Shown here one piece after another: positions 36,063 to 44,936 of a stretch of 64,000 nt of DNA (position 1 is the first letter of the stretch; each line of letters opens with the position of its first letter). Origin of the DNA: Pseudomonas nitroreducens (GTDB taxonomy: Bacteria > Pseudomonadota > Gammaproteobacteria > Pseudomonadales > Pseudomonadaceae); assembly GCF_014204515.1 (NCBI RefSeq), contig NZ_JACHLI010000005.1, positions 252,660-316,659 of the forward strand, in the 5' to 3' direction. Under the pieces are notes generated by a model that was not told the DNA's origin, ran no database searches, and saw only the letters and a list, made by a program, of their open reading frames with translations. Both the position numbers and the translations under genes were made by a program.

Positions 36063-36154
36063 GTAGGGCGGATAAAGCGGAACGCTTTATGCGCCGTCCC
36101 AAGGTTTCAGAGCCGACGGTCGGCGGATAACGCTTGAGGCGTTATGCGCCCTAC
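36063..36154. repeat. GTAGGGCGGATAA...GTTATGCGCCCTAC palindromic repeat
   Basis: The outer arms GTAGGGCGGATAA and TTATGCGCCCTAC are inverted and inner hairpins are present. It is the same element as at 7216-7303. Confidence 0.75.
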
Positions 36155-36173
36155 GGATGGTTTTTGCGGGGAT

Positions 36174-37394
36174 TCAGATCACGCCGTCTTCGCGCAGCTT
36201 GCCGATGGCGGCCTGGTCCAGGCCCAGCACGCCTTCGAGGATTTCCTGGGTGTGCTGGCCGAGGGTCGGCGGGGCGTTGCGGTATTCCACCGGTGTCTCG
36301 GACAGGCGGATCGGACTGGCCACTTGCGGCACAGTGCCGGCCAGCGGGTGCGGCAGGTCTACGCGCAGGCCGCGGGCGATCACCTGTGGGTCGGCGAAGA
36401 CCTGCGCCAGGTCGTTGATCGGGCCGCAGGGCACGCTGGCCTGTTCCAGCACGGCAATCCACTCGGCGGTGGTGCGCATGACGGTGGACTGGCGGATCAG
36501 CGGGATCAGCACCTCGCGGTGCGCCACGCGGGCCTTGTTGGTGGCGAAGCGTTCGTCGGTGGCCCATTCCGGGTGGCCTGCCAGTTCGGCGAACTTGCGG
36601 AACTGGCCGTCGTTGCCGACGGTGAGGATGAAGTCGCCATCGGCGGTGGGGAAGTCCTGGTACGGCACGATGTTCGGGTGCGCGTTGCCCAGGCGACGCG
36701 GCGGATTGCCGGTGGTCAGGTAGTTCAGGGTCTGGTTGGCCAGGCAGGCGACCTGCACGTCCAGCAGCGCCATGTCGATGTGCTGGCCGATGCCGCTGAC
36801 GTCGCGGTGGGCGAGGGCGGCGAGGATCGCGGTGGACGAGTACAGGCCGGTGAGGATGTCGGTCAGCGCCACGCCGACCTTCACCGGGCCGGCGCCTTCT
36901 TCGGCGTCGGAGCGGCCGGTCAGGCTCATCAGGCCGCCCAGGCCCTGGATCATGAAATCGTAGCCGGCGCGTTTGGCGTAGGGACCGAACTGGCCGAAGC
37001 CGGTGATCGAGCAGTAGATCAGCTTCGGGTTGAGCGCTTTCAGCGATTCGTAGTCCAGGCCGTAGGCCTTCAGCCCGCCGACCTTGAAGTTCTCCAGCAC
37101 GATGTCGGCCTTGGCGGCGAGTTCGCGCACCAGGCGCTGGCCTTCGGGTTGGGTGAAGTCGATGGTCAGGGATTTCTTGTTGCGGTTCGCCGACAGGTAG
37201 TACGCCGCTTCGCTGGTGTCGCGGCCTTCGCTGTCCTTGAGGAACGGCGGGCCCCAGGCGCGGGTGTCGTCGCCGCTGCCGGGACGCTCGATCTTGATCA
37301 CTTCCGCGCCGAGGTCGGCGAGGATCTGCCCGGCCCAGGGGCCGGCGAGAACGCGGGAGAGGTCGAGGACACGGATGTGGGTAAGAGCAGACAT
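36174..37394 (-). CDS. gcdG: Family III CoA-transferase, probable glutarate CoA-transferase GcdG
   Basis: A 406-residue CaiB/BaiF-type CoA-transferase. Family segments are VLDLSRVLAGPWAGQ, LGAEVIKIERP, NRNKKSLTID and GQHIDMALLDVQVA with the catalytic Asp (HIDMALLD). Next to glutaryl-CoA dehydrogenase on the same strand and a LysR regulator, it is likely to activate glutarate to glutaryl-CoA using succinyl-CoA. Start MSALTHIRV at 37394; a longer in-frame start is in the repeat between the genes and is rejected. An 83-base gap with a palindrome separates it from gcdH. Confidence 0.85.
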   Translation of the reverse strand: MSALTHIRVLDLSRVLAGPWAGQILADLGAEVIKIERPGSGDDTRAWGPPFLKDSEGRDTSEAAYYLSANRNKKSLTIDFTQPEGQRLVRELAAKADIVLENFKVGGLKAYGLDYESLKALNPKLIYCSITGFGQFGPYAKRAGYDFMIQGLGGLMSLTGRSDAEEGAGPVKVGVALTDILTGLYSSTAILAALAHRDVSGIGQHIDMALLDVQVACLANQTLNYLTTGNPPRRLGNAHPNIVPYQDFPTADGDFILTVGNDGQFRKFAELAGHPEWATDERFATNKARVAHREVLIPLIRQSTVMRTTAEWIAVLEQASVPCGPINDLAQVFADPQVIARGLRVDLPHPLAGTVPQVASPIRLSETPVEYRNAPPTLGQHTQEILEGVLGLDQAAIGKLREDGVI

Positions 37395-37400
37395 GCGTCT

Positions 37401-37474
37401 AGCCTCAAGCGATAAGCCGCAAGCCACAAGCTGAGCGGCTTTCGCTTGCAGCTTGCGGCTTGAAGCTCGGGGCT
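37401..37474. repeat. Palindromic repeat between gcdG and gcdH
   Basis: AAGCCGCAAGC...GCTTGCGGCTT and AGCTT/AAGCT arms form an interleaved inverted repeat across ~70 bases (agcctcaagcgataagccgc ... gcggcttgaagctcggggct). It occupies the whole gap between gcdH and gcdG. Confidence 0.65.
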
Positions 37475-37477
37475 GCC

Positions 37478-38659
37478 TTAGAAGAAGGCCTGGATACCGG
37501 TCTGGGCGCGGCCGAGGATCAGCGCGTGGACGTCGTGGGTACCTTCGTAGGTATTCACCACTTCCAGGTTGACCAGGTGGCGGGCCACGCCGAACTCGTC
37601 GGAGATGCCGTTGCCGCCGAGCATGTCGCGGGCCAGGCGGGCGATGTCCAGGGCCTTGCCGCAGCTGTTGCGCTTCATGATCGAGGTGATTTCCACCGCG
37701 GCGGTGCCTTCGTCCTTCATGCGGCCCAGGCGCAGGCAGCCTTGCAGGGCGAGGGTGATGTCGGTCTGCATGTCGGCCAGTTTCTTCTGGATCAGCTGGT
37801 TGGCAGCCAGCGGGCGGCCGAATTGCTTGCGGTCCAGGGTGTACTGGCGAGCGGTGTGCCAGCAGGCTTCGGCGGCACCCAGCGCGCCCCAGGAAATGCC
37901 GTAGCGGGCGGAGTTCAGGCAGGTGAACGGGCCGCGCAGGCCGCGTACGTCGGGGAAGGCGTTCTCTTCCGGGCAGAACACGTTGTTCATCACGATCTCG
38001 CCGGTGATCGAGGCACGCAGGCCGACCTTGCCGTGGATCGCGGGGGCGGACAGGCCTTCCCAGCCTTTCTCGAGGACGAAGCCACGGATCTGGCCTTCGT
38101 CATCCTTGGCCCAGACCACGAAGACGTCGGCGATCGGGCTGTTGGTGATCCACATCTTGGCGCCGGTCAGGCGGTAGCCGCCATCGACCTTCTTGGCGCG
38201 GGTGATCATCGAGCCCGGATCGGAACCGTGGTCCGGCTCGGTCAGGCCGAAGCAGCCGATGTATTCGCCGCTGGCCAGTTTCGGCAGGTATTTCTGCTTG
38301 GTGGCTTCGTTGCCGAACTCGTTGATCGGCACCATCACCAGGGAGGACTGCACGCTCATCATCGAGCGGTAGCCCGAATCGATGCGCTCGACTTCACGGG
38401 CGATCAGGCCGTAGCACACGTAGTTCAGGCCGCTGCCGCCGTATTGCTCGGGGATGGTCGCGCCGAGCAGGCCGGTCTCGCCCATCTCGCGGAAGATCGC
38501 CGGGTCCGTCTGCTCGTGGCGGAAGGCTTCCAGCACGCGCGGGGCCAGCTTGTCCTGGGCGAACTGCTGGGCGCTGTCGCGCACCATGCGCTCTTCTTCG
38601 GTGAGTTGCTGATCCAGCAGCAGCGGATCTTCCCAGTTGAAGCTTGCTTTGGTCGCCAT
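37478..38659 (-). CDS. gcdH: Glutaryl-CoA dehydrogenase
   Basis: GcdH oxidises and decarboxylates glutaryl-CoA to crotonyl-CoA in lysine/glutarate breakdown. The 393-residue FAD enzyme has the acyl-CoA dehydrogenase signatures GCFGLTEPDHGSDPGSM, GAKMWITNSP, the QLIQKKLADMQ helix, and LGGNGISDEFGVARHLVNLEVVNTYEGTHDVHAL with the catalytic Glu in YEGT. Start MATKASFNWEDP at 38659 with AGGTTTCTCC upstream. gcdR is divergent across a 227-base region. Confidence 0.95.
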   Translation of the reverse strand: MATKASFNWEDPLLLDQQLTEEERMVRDSAQQFAQDKLAPRVLEAFRHEQTDPAIFREMGETGLLGATIPEQYGGSGLNYVCYGLIAREVERIDSGYRSMMSVQSSLVMVPINEFGNEATKQKYLPKLASGEYIGCFGLTEPDHGSDPGSMITRAKKVDGGYRLTGAKMWITNSPIADVFVVWAKDDEGQIRGFVLEKGWEGLSAPAIHGKVGLRASITGEIVMNNVFCPEENAFPDVRGLRGPFTCLNSARYGISWGALGAAEACWHTARQYTLDRKQFGRPLAANQLIQKKLADMQTDITLALQGCLRLGRMKDEGTAAVEITSIMKRNSCGKALDIARLARDMLGGNGISDEFGVARHLVNLEVVNTYEGTHDVHALILGRAQTGIQAFF

Positions 38660-38763
38660 GGAGAAACCTCGAACGCAGACAGTGAAAGACCCGCACAAGT
38701 CTAGGCGGGCTAGGTGTGGGCCATCCTAGTCAGCCGTCGGGAAGCCGGGCAACCGACTAATTC

Positions 38764-38777
38764 GCACGCTGTTGTGC
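38764..38777. promoter_or_regulatory. Candidate inverted repeat in the gcdH-gcdR intergenic region
   Basis: GCAC-gctgtt-GTGC lies in the AT-richer middle of the divergent promoter region (ttcgcacgctgttgtgcta). It could be part of the GcdR site, but the spacing does not give a clean T-N11-A box, so this is tentative. Confidence 0.35.
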
Positions 38778-38886
38778 TATTTTGTCACTCCGTAATCGCC
38801 GGGTTGCTGCGGAATTTTCGGCTCAGCCTCTGTTTCAGGCGTTCCTGGCGAATCCTGCGCATCTCGATATTCCGAAGAGGCATTCG

Positions 38887-39795
38887 ATGCGACGCAAGAT
38901 CCCGACCACCGCGGCGCTGGTCGCCTTCGAATCCGCCGCCCGCCACGAGAGCTTCACCAAGGCCGCCGACGAGCTGTCGCTGACCCAGAGCGCCATCTGC
39001 CGGCAGATCGCCACGCTGGAGGAGTTCCTCGGCGTCGAGCTGTTCCGCCGTTCCCGGCGCGGGGTGAAGCTGACCGAGGCGGGGCTCAACTACAGCCGTC
39101 GCGTCGCCCAGCGCCTGGATGCGGTGGAGCGCGACACCCTGGCGGTGATGGGCCAGCAGGGCGGCGGCACCTTGGAACTGGCGGTGGTGCCGACCTTTGC
39201 CACCCAGTGGCTGCTGCCGCGGCTGAAGGACTTCAAGCGCCTGCACCCGGAAGTCACGGTCAACCTGACCAACCGCACCCGGCCGTTCCTCTTTGCCGAC
39301 ACCGAGTTCGACGCCGCGCTGTATTTCGGCGACGGCGTGTGGTCCGGTACGGTGGCCAACTTCCTCATGCACGAAAACCCGGTGCCGGTGTGCAGCCCCG
39401 AGCTGCTGGGCGGGCAGCGCGAATTGTCCGCCGCGCAGATCGCCGAGCTGCCGCTGATGCAGCAGACCACCCGGCCCTACGCCTGGCGCCAGTGGTTCGG
39501 CTCGCTGGGCATGAGCGTGGCGCACGACATGAGCGGCACCCGCTACGAGCTGTTTTCCATGCTCGCCCAGGCGGCCATGCACGGCATGGGCGTGGCGCTG
39601 ATCCCGCCGATGCTGATCCAGCACGAGCTGGCCGACGGCCGGCTGATCGTGCCGATGCAACATGCCTATTTGAGCGAAAATGCCTATTACCTGATGATTC
39701 CCGAACGCAAGGTGGAGTCGGCGACCCTGGGCGCCTTCCGCGACTGGCTGGTCGACGAGGCCGCTCGCTACCGCGCCGAAGCCGGGCTCGGCTGA
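38887..39795 (+). CDS. gcdR: LysR-type regulator GcdR
   Basis: A 302-residue LysR regulator of the GcvA-like subgroup. The helix-turn-helix is AALVAFESAARHESFTKAA, then DELSLTQSAICRQIATLEE; the effector domain follows from about residue 90. I chose ATG 38887 by family N-terminus (MRRKIPTTAALVAF); an earlier in-frame start adds 35 unrelated residues. In P. putida a divergent LysR protein activates gcdHG in response to glutarate, and the layout here is the same. Confidence 0.85.
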   Translation: MRRKIPTTAALVAFESAARHESFTKAADELSLTQSAICRQIATLEEFLGVELFRRSRRGVKLTEAGLNYSRRVAQRLDAVERDTLAVMGQQGGGTLELAVVPTFATQWLLPRLKDFKRLHPEVTVNLTNRTRPFLFADTEFDAALYFGDGVWSGTVANFLMHENPVPVCSPELLGGQRELSAAQIAELPLMQQTTRPYAWRQWFGSLGMSVAHDMSGTRYELFSMLAQAAMHGMGVALIPPMLIQHELADGRLIVPMQHAYLSENAYYLMIPERKVESATLGAFRDWLVDEAARYRAEAGLG

Positions 39796-39900
39796 GCCAT
39801 GGCAAGCCGGCAGGCGCCGGTCGGGTCCAGACTTGCACAGCCGGCGGGGCTTTCCCCGTCATCGCGCTCACGAGGCGCAATCTCCCAAGAAGGAGCTTCC

Positions 39901-40308
39901 ATGAATTTCCATACCCGCAAATGGGTCAAGCCTGAAGACCTCAACCCGAACGGCACCCTGTTCGGCGGCAGTCTTCTGAAGTGGATCGACGAAGAAGCGG
40001 CGATCTACGCGATCATCCAGCTGGGCAACCAGCGCGTGGTGACCAAGTTCATCTCCGAGATCAACTTCGTCAGTTCCGCGCGCCAGGGCGACATCATCGA
40101 GCTGGGCATCACCGCCACCGAGTTCGGCCGCACCTCGATCACCCTGACCTGCGAAGTGCGCAACAAGATCACCCGCAAGAGCATCCTCACGGTGGACAAG
40201 ATGGTCTTCGTGAATATCGGTCCCGACGGCCAGCCGGCGCCCCACGGCCGCACCGAGATCCTCTACATCAAGGATCAGTTCAAGGACGACGCCATTCCGC
40301 AGCCCTGA
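39901..40308 (+). CDS. Acyl-CoA thioesterase (hotdog fold, YciA-like)
   Basis: A 135-residue hotdog-fold protein. NPNGTLFGGSLLKWIDEEAAIYA supplies the catalytic Asp on the long helix, and the segment after it, VVTKFISEINFVSSARQGDI, is typical of the YciA/BACH group. It hydrolyses acyl-CoA thioesters; chain length is not evident. AAGGAG precedes ATG 39901. It follows gcdR by 105 bases and may be read from its promoter. Confidence 0.88.
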   Translation: MNFHTRKWVKPEDLNPNGTLFGGSLLKWIDEEAAIYAIIQLGNQRVVTKFISEINFVSSARQGDIIELGITATEFGRTSITLTCEVRNKITRKSILTVDKMVFVNIGPDGQPAPHGRTEILYIKDQFKDDAIPQP

Positions 40309-40499
40309 CGGCTGCTGCGCCAGGTGATTGCCTGCGGGCCCGGAGCCAAGCCGAACCGCGGCGAAAACCTTTGCATTTGCGTCGATTGAATGTGAGCCTG
40401 TGCCCGCCCACGGCGGGCATGGGCCGACGCTGCTCCCCGCCGATCCAGCAGCACGCATTGCCTAGAATGCCTCTGCAAAACAATGACCGGGGAGAGACC

Positions 40500-41507
40500 A
40501 TGCACACCACCTTCGCATCCGCGCTGCGCCAACTGGCCGTGGCCACCTGCGCCAGCCTGCTGCTGGCCGGCGCCGCACACGCCGCATCGATCAAGGCCGA
40601 TACCAAGCCCGAGGCCGGCACCTTCAAGATGGGCATGCAGCCCTGGCTGGGCTACGGCCAGTGGTACGTCGCCGAACAGGCCGGCGCCTTCAAGGCCAAC
40701 GGCCTGGAGCAGGTCGAGCTGGTCAACTTCACCGAAGACAAGGACATGAACGCCGCCCTGGCCAGCGGCCAGATCGATGGCGGCAACCTCGCCACCCACA
40801 CCGCCATGGCCATGGTCGCCGCCGGCCTTCCGGTGAAGATCGTCCTGCTGCTGGATCAGAGCACCAGCGCCGACGCGCTGATCGTCGATCCGTCGATCAA
40901 GACCCTGACCGACCTCAAGGGCAAGCAGGTGGCCTACGAAGAAGGCACCACCAGCGACATCCTCCTGCACAGCGCCCTGCGCAAGGCCGGCCTGACCATC
41001 GCCGACGTGCAACCGGTGCCGATGCCCGCCGCCAACGCCGGCAGCGCGCTGATCGCCGGCCAGGTTCCGGCCGCCGTGACCTACGAGCCGTACCTGTCCG
41101 CCGCCAAGCAGCAGAACCCCAAGGTCAACCTGCTGTACAAGGGCTCGGATGACCCGGGCATCATCAGCGACGTGTTCGTGGTGCGCGACGAGGTGTTGAA
41201 GGAGCGTCCCGGCCAGGTGCTGGCGCTGATCAAGAGCTGGGAAGCCGGCCTCAAGCACTACAACGAGAAGAGCGCCGAAGGCCGCGCCGCCATCGCCAAG
41301 GGCGTGGGCGCCGACGAGTCCGAGCTGACCAGTGCCTTCGACGGCGTGCACTTCTACTCAGTGAAAGAGAACCAGGCCGAGCTGAAGGGCGCCTTCCAGA
41401 AGGGCTCCTTCGAGCACATTCAGAAGGCCGCCAGCGAAGCCGGCATCCTGCAGCAGCCGGTCACCCCGGCGCAGGCCATCGACGCACGCTTCGTCGAGGC
41501 GCTCTGA
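40500..41507 (+). CDS. NitT/TauT-type ABC transporter substrate-binding protein
   Basis: A 335-residue periplasmic protein with signal MHTTFASALRQLAVATCASLLLAGAAHA. It has the SsuA/TauA-like features GMQPWLGYGQWYVAEQAGAFKANGLE, then DGGNLATHTAMAMVAAGLPVK and an EEGTTSD-type hinge. The family binds nitrate, sulfonates, taurine or thiamin-precursor-like ligands; none can be named here. It starts a three-gene transporter operon interrupted only by a strong hairpin. Confidence 0.88.
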   Translation: MHTTFASALRQLAVATCASLLLAGAAHAASIKADTKPEAGTFKMGMQPWLGYGQWYVAEQAGAFKANGLEQVELVNFTEDKDMNAALASGQIDGGNLATHTAMAMVAAGLPVKIVLLLDQSTSADALIVDPSIKTLTDLKGKQVAYEEGTTSDILLHSALRKAGLTIADVQPVPMPAANAGSALIAGQVPAAVTYEPYLSAAKQQNPKVNLLYKGSDDPGIISDVFVVRDEVLKERPGQVLALIKSWEAGLKHYNEKSAEGRAAIAKGVGADESELTSAFDGVHFYSVKENQAELKGAFQKGSFEHIQKAASEAGILQQPVTPAQAIDARFVEAL

Positions 41508-41538
41508 CCCGCTGCTGCTCTGATCCCATGAAATACGG

Positions 41539-41574
41539 CGCGCGCCGGCCCTGAGCCGGCGCGCGTCTTTCTCC
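41539..41574 (+). terminator. Attenuator hairpin after the NitT/TauT binding protein
   Basis: A perfect 11-bp stem CGCGCGCCGGC / GCCGGCGCGCG with a CCTGA loop, followed by TCTTTCTCC. As at 28557, it lies between binding protein and permease. Confidence 0.7.
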
Positions 41575-41590
41575 GTTCGACGAGCCCGAC

Positions 41591-42397
41591 ATGAAAGCCC
41601 GTAAATCCAACCCGCTGTTCACCATCGGCAAGCCGATCGCGCAGCGCCACTTCCTGCTCATCGGCGGCGCCGTGTTCGTCCTGCTGGCGCTGCTCTGGTG
41701 GCTGGCCGGCGCCAGCGGCGCGGTGCCGAAGATATTCCTGCCGGCCCCGGGCGACGTCTGGGCGCGCATGCTCAAGCTGGCCGCCGACGGCACCCTGTGG
41801 TCGGACCTGAAGGTCAGCGTGTATCGCATCGCCGTGGCCTTCCTGGTGTCCTCGGCGATGTCCATCGTGATCGGCGTGTTCGCCGGCTGCTATGGCTTCT
41901 GGAAGGCCGCCACCGAGCCGCTGGTGGACTTCGTGCGCTACATGCCGGTGGTCGCCTTCGTGCCGCTGACCATCCTCTGGGCCGGCACCAGCGACTTCCA
42001 GAAATTCCTCATCATCTGGATCGGCACCTTCTTCCAGCAGGTGCTGATGGTGATGGACGCCATCAAGCGCGTGCCGGCGGACTTCGTCGGCCTCGGCCGC
42101 ACCCTGGGCATGCCGGACCGCCGCATCCTGTTGAAGATCGTCCTGCCCAGCGCGTTGCCGGGCATCTGGGACGCACTGCGGATCAGCCTGGGCTGGGCCT
42201 GGACCTGGCTGGTACTGGCCGAACTGGTGGCCGCCACCTCCGGCCTGGGCTACCGCATCACCGTGTCCCAGCGCTTCTTCCAGACCGACACCATCATCGG
42301 CTACATCCTGCTGCTGGGCTTCCTTGGGCTGGTCACCGACCAGGCCATGCGCGCCGGCGAGAAGGTCCTGTTCCGCTACAACCGGAGACGCAGCTGA
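41591..42397 (+). CDS. NitT/TauT-type ABC transporter permease
   Basis: A 268-residue SsuC/TauC-like permease with about six transmembrane helices. The EAA loop is DFVGLGRTLGMPDRRILLKIVLPSALPGIWDALR. The stop overlaps the ATPase ATG by one base (TGATG). Confidence 0.9.
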   Translation: MKARKSNPLFTIGKPIAQRHFLLIGGAVFVLLALLWWLAGASGAVPKIFLPAPGDVWARMLKLAADGTLWSDLKVSVYRIAVAFLVSSAMSIVIGVFAGCYGFWKAATEPLVDFVRYMPVVAFVPLTILWAGTSDFQKFLIIWIGTFFQQVLMVMDAIKRVPADFVGLGRTLGMPDRRILLKIVLPSALPGIWDALRISLGWAWTWLVLAELVAATSGLGYRITVSQRFFQTDTIIGYILLLGFLGLVTDQAMRAGEKVLFRYNRRRS

Positions 42398-43173
42398 TGG
42401 CGACCCTGGAAATCTCCGGCCTGAACAAGAGTTTTGCGGTCGGCAAGGAGCGCCGCGAGGTGCTGCGCAATATCGACCTGACCCTGGCGGACAACGAGTT
42501 CGTCTCGATCGTCGGCACCTCGGGCTGCGGCAAGAGCACGCTGCTGTCCATCGCTGCCGGCCTTGAGGAGTTCGACAGCGGCATTGTGATGGTGGATGGC
42601 GTGCCGATCACTGGTCCCGGCCTGGACCGTGGCGTGGTGTTCCAGTCCTACACCCTGCTGCCCTGGCTCACGGCGCGGCAGAACGTCGAGTTCGCCCTCA
42701 AGGCGGCCGGGATGTCCCGCGCGCGGTGCCGCGAGATCGCCGACGAGCACCTGGAGCTGGTGAAGCTGACGAAGTTTGCCGAGGCCTACCCGAACGAGCT
42801 GTCCGGCGGCATGAAGCAGCGCGTGGCGATTGCCCGTGCGCTGTCCTACCGGCCGAAGATCCTGCTGATGGACGAGCCCTTTGGTGCATTGGATGCGATG
42901 ACCCGCCACCAGATGCAGGAGCTGCTCACGCGCATCTGGGAAACCCACCGGCTGACGGTGATGTTCGTCACCCACGACGTGGAAGAGGCGGTGTACCTGT
43001 CCGACCGCATCGTGGTGATGGGCCTGGGGCCTGGGCGGATCAAGACCACCTTCGACGTGAAGCTCGGCCGCCCTCGCCACGAGGATATGGCCGCCAGCGC
43101 CGAGTTCATCGAGTTGCAGCGCCAGGTGCTGCGCTCGATCCGCGAGGAAGAACAGGGCGTCGCCGCGCTCTGA
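42397..43173 (+). CDS. NitT/TauT-type ABC transporter ATP-binding protein
   Basis: A 258-residue SsuB/TauB-like ATPase: Walker A GTSGCGKS, Q-loop VVFQSYTLLPWLT, signature LSGGMKQRVAIARAL, Walker B ILLMDEPFGALD and switch VTHDVEEAV. The CxxGKS form of Walker A and the FGALD D-loop are typical of this subfamily. It converges on the TPM gene with a 20-base gap. Confidence 0.93.
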   Translation: MATLEISGLNKSFAVGKERREVLRNIDLTLADNEFVSIVGTSGCGKSTLLSIAAGLEEFDSGIVMVDGVPITGPGLDRGVVFQSYTLLPWLTARQNVEFALKAAGMSRARCREIADEHLELVKLTKFAEAYPNELSGGMKQRVAIARALSYRPKILLMDEPFGALDAMTRHQMQELLTRIWETHRLTVMFVTHDVEEAVYLSDRIVVMGLGPGRIKTTFDVKLGRPRHEDMAASAEFIELQRQVLRSIREEEQGVAAL

Positions 43174-43193
43174 TTTTCAATCCAACGGGTCAC

Positions 43194-44180
43194 TTACCAG
43201 CGGCCGGAGGCACCGCCGCCGCCGCTGGAGCCACCACCGCCACGGAAGCCTCCGCCGCCTCCCCCACCGCCGCGGCCGCCCCGGCCGATGGAGCTGAGGA
43301 TCGACATCAGCAGCTGCAGCACGCCCATGGTCAGCCACAGCGGCGGCAGGAAGAAGATGTACAGCACCAGCGGGATCGAGAAGGCGCCGATCAGCTGTTG
43401 GTGCAGCGCCACCGGATTGCTTTCGGCCGCCAGCAGTACGCCAGCGGCAATGCCGCCGACCAGTGCGCTGCACAGCAGATAGCGGCCCATGCTGCGCTGA
43501 CGCAGCCATTGCACCGGTAGCAGCATGCACAGCAGGGGCACGCCGACCAGCAGGGCCAGCATCACTGCCAGGCGAGCTGGCGGAATTTCCTCGGGGGTAT
43601 TGGCATTGTCGTTGGAGTAGGCGTTGCTGTAGTTCTCCGCCGGGCCGGTGCGCGGCAGTTCGTCGGTGGAGTCGTCCGGCGTGGCCGCAGTCGGGGAGGG
43701 CGGTTCGATCAGTGCGATCAGGCTGTCCACGCCGGCCTGGATGCCGCCGGCAAAGTCGCCGCTCTTGAAGTGCGGGACTATCTGCTCGCGGATGATGCGC
43801 CCGGCCTGCACGTCGGTGATGGTGCCTTCCAGGCCGTAGCCGACCTCGATGCGCAGCGTGCGGTCGTTCTTGGCGATCACCAGCAATACGCCGTCGTCGA
43901 CGCCCTTGCGGCCCAGCTTCCACTGCTCGAAGGCGCGCACCGCGTAATCCTCGATGCTCTCCTCACCGGTGCTGGGAATCAGCAGCACGGCGATCTGCGC
44001 GCCCTTGCGCTGCTCCAGGCCGGCGAGCTGGCTTTCCAGCTGGGCGCGCTGGCCCGCATCGAGGGTCTGGGTGAGGTCGGTGACGCGGGCGCCGAGCGCC
44101 GGGATGGCGACCGGCGCTGCCTGCAGCAGGGCCGCCCAGCACAGCAGCAGGGCGCCCAGCAGCCAGCGCGGCAGTGTCAT
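43194..44180 (-). CDS. TPM-domain membrane protein
   Basis: A 328-residue protein: signal peptide MTLPRWLLGALLLCWAALLQA, a periplasmic TPM domain at about 25-160 (VTDLTQTLDAGQRAQL, GVDDGVLLVIAKNDRTLRIEVGYGLEG, IPHF/VPHFKSGDF), three or so transmembrane helices, and a Gly/Ser-rich C-terminal tail (GRGGRGGGGGGGGFRGGGG). YgcG-type proteins; biochemical role unclear. It overlaps lemA by four bases, a pairing common in bacteria. Confidence 0.88.
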   Translation of the reverse strand: MTLPRWLLGALLLCWAALLQAAPVAIPALGARVTDLTQTLDAGQRAQLESQLAGLEQRKGAQIAVLLIPSTGEESIEDYAVRAFEQWKLGRKGVDDGVLLVIAKNDRTLRIEVGYGLEGTITDVQAGRIIREQIVPHFKSGDFAGGIQAGVDSLIALIEPPSPTAATPDDSTDELPRTGPAENYSNAYSNDNANTPEEIPPARLAVMLALLVGVPLLCMLLPVQWLRQRSMGRYLLCSALVGGIAAGVLLAAESNPVALHQQLIGAFSIPLVLYIFFLPPLWLTMGVLQLLMSILSSIGRGGRGGGGGGGGFRGGGGSSGGGGASGRW

Positions 44181-44791
44181 TGCGCGGGTTGCGCCGGCGC
44201 GTTGTTGAAGTCGACCTTGGGCGCGGTGGAGATGGCGGCTTCGTTTTCCACGCTGAAGTTGGCCTTGGGCTTGTAGCCGAAGATCTTCGCGGTGATCACC
44301 TGCGGGAACTGGCGAATCATCACGTTGTATTCCTGCACGGCCTTGACGTAGCGGCCGCGGGCAACGGTGATGCGGTTCTCGGTGCCTTCGAGCTGGGTCA
44401 GCAGGTCCTTGAACAGGCCGTCAGCCTTGAGCTGCGGGTAGTTCTCCGAGACCACCAGCAGGCGCGAGAGCGCCGAGCTGAGCTGGCCCTGGGCCTGCTG
44501 GAAACGCTTGACGGCTTCCGGGTCGTCCAGCTGGTCGGCGTTGAGGGTGGTGCTGCCAACCTTGGCGCGGGCCTCGGTCACCTGGGTCAACACGCTGGCC
44601 TCGTGGGCCGCGTAACCCTTCACGGTGCTGACCAGGTTGGGGATCAGGTCGGCGCGGCGCTGGTACTGGTTGAGCACTTCCGACCAGGCGGCCTTCACCT
44701 GTTCGTCGCCGGCCTGCATGGCGTTGTAGCCGCAGCCGGAGAGCAGGGAGACGAGGATGTAGGCGGTGAGAAACTTGAACAGGCGTGACAT
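44177..44791 (-). CDS. lemA: LemA family protein
   Basis: A 204-residue LemA-domain protein with a lipobox-like N-terminus (MSRLFKFLTAYILVSLLSGC). The family core is WSEVLNQYQRRADLIPNLVSTVKGYA, then LTQVTEARAKVG and YNVMIRQFPQVITAKIFGY. Function unknown; often partnered with TPM or M48 peptidase genes. It must not be confused with the unrelated GacS kinase once called LemA in Pseudomonas. A longer upstream in-frame reading is rejected. Confidence 0.9.
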   Translation of the reverse strand: MSRLFKFLTAYILVSLLSGCGYNAMQAGDEQVKAAWSEVLNQYQRRADLIPNLVSTVKGYAAHEASVLTQVTEARAKVGSTTLNADQLDDPEAVKRFQQAQGQLSSALSRLLVVSENYPQLKADGLFKDLLTQLEGTENRITVARGRYVKAVQEYNVMIRQFPQVITAKIFGYKPKANFSVENEAAISTAPKVDFNNAPAQPAQ

Positions 44792-44936
44792 GGCAGGCGC
44801 TCGTGCTGGCGAAAAGGCCCAGTCTAGGCCAGTTCCGGCTGACGAGTCAGATGGAAATATCCGAAACCCCCAGCGCTTGCCGATGACGGGGTAGCTCGGG
44901 GTAGAATCTGGCTGGTCTATACCAGGAGTTAATTCC

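Noticed and set aside
35906..36137. Short frames upstream of the ahcY riboswitch
   Set aside because: They run through GC hairpins and a repeat, and lack an RBS or homology.
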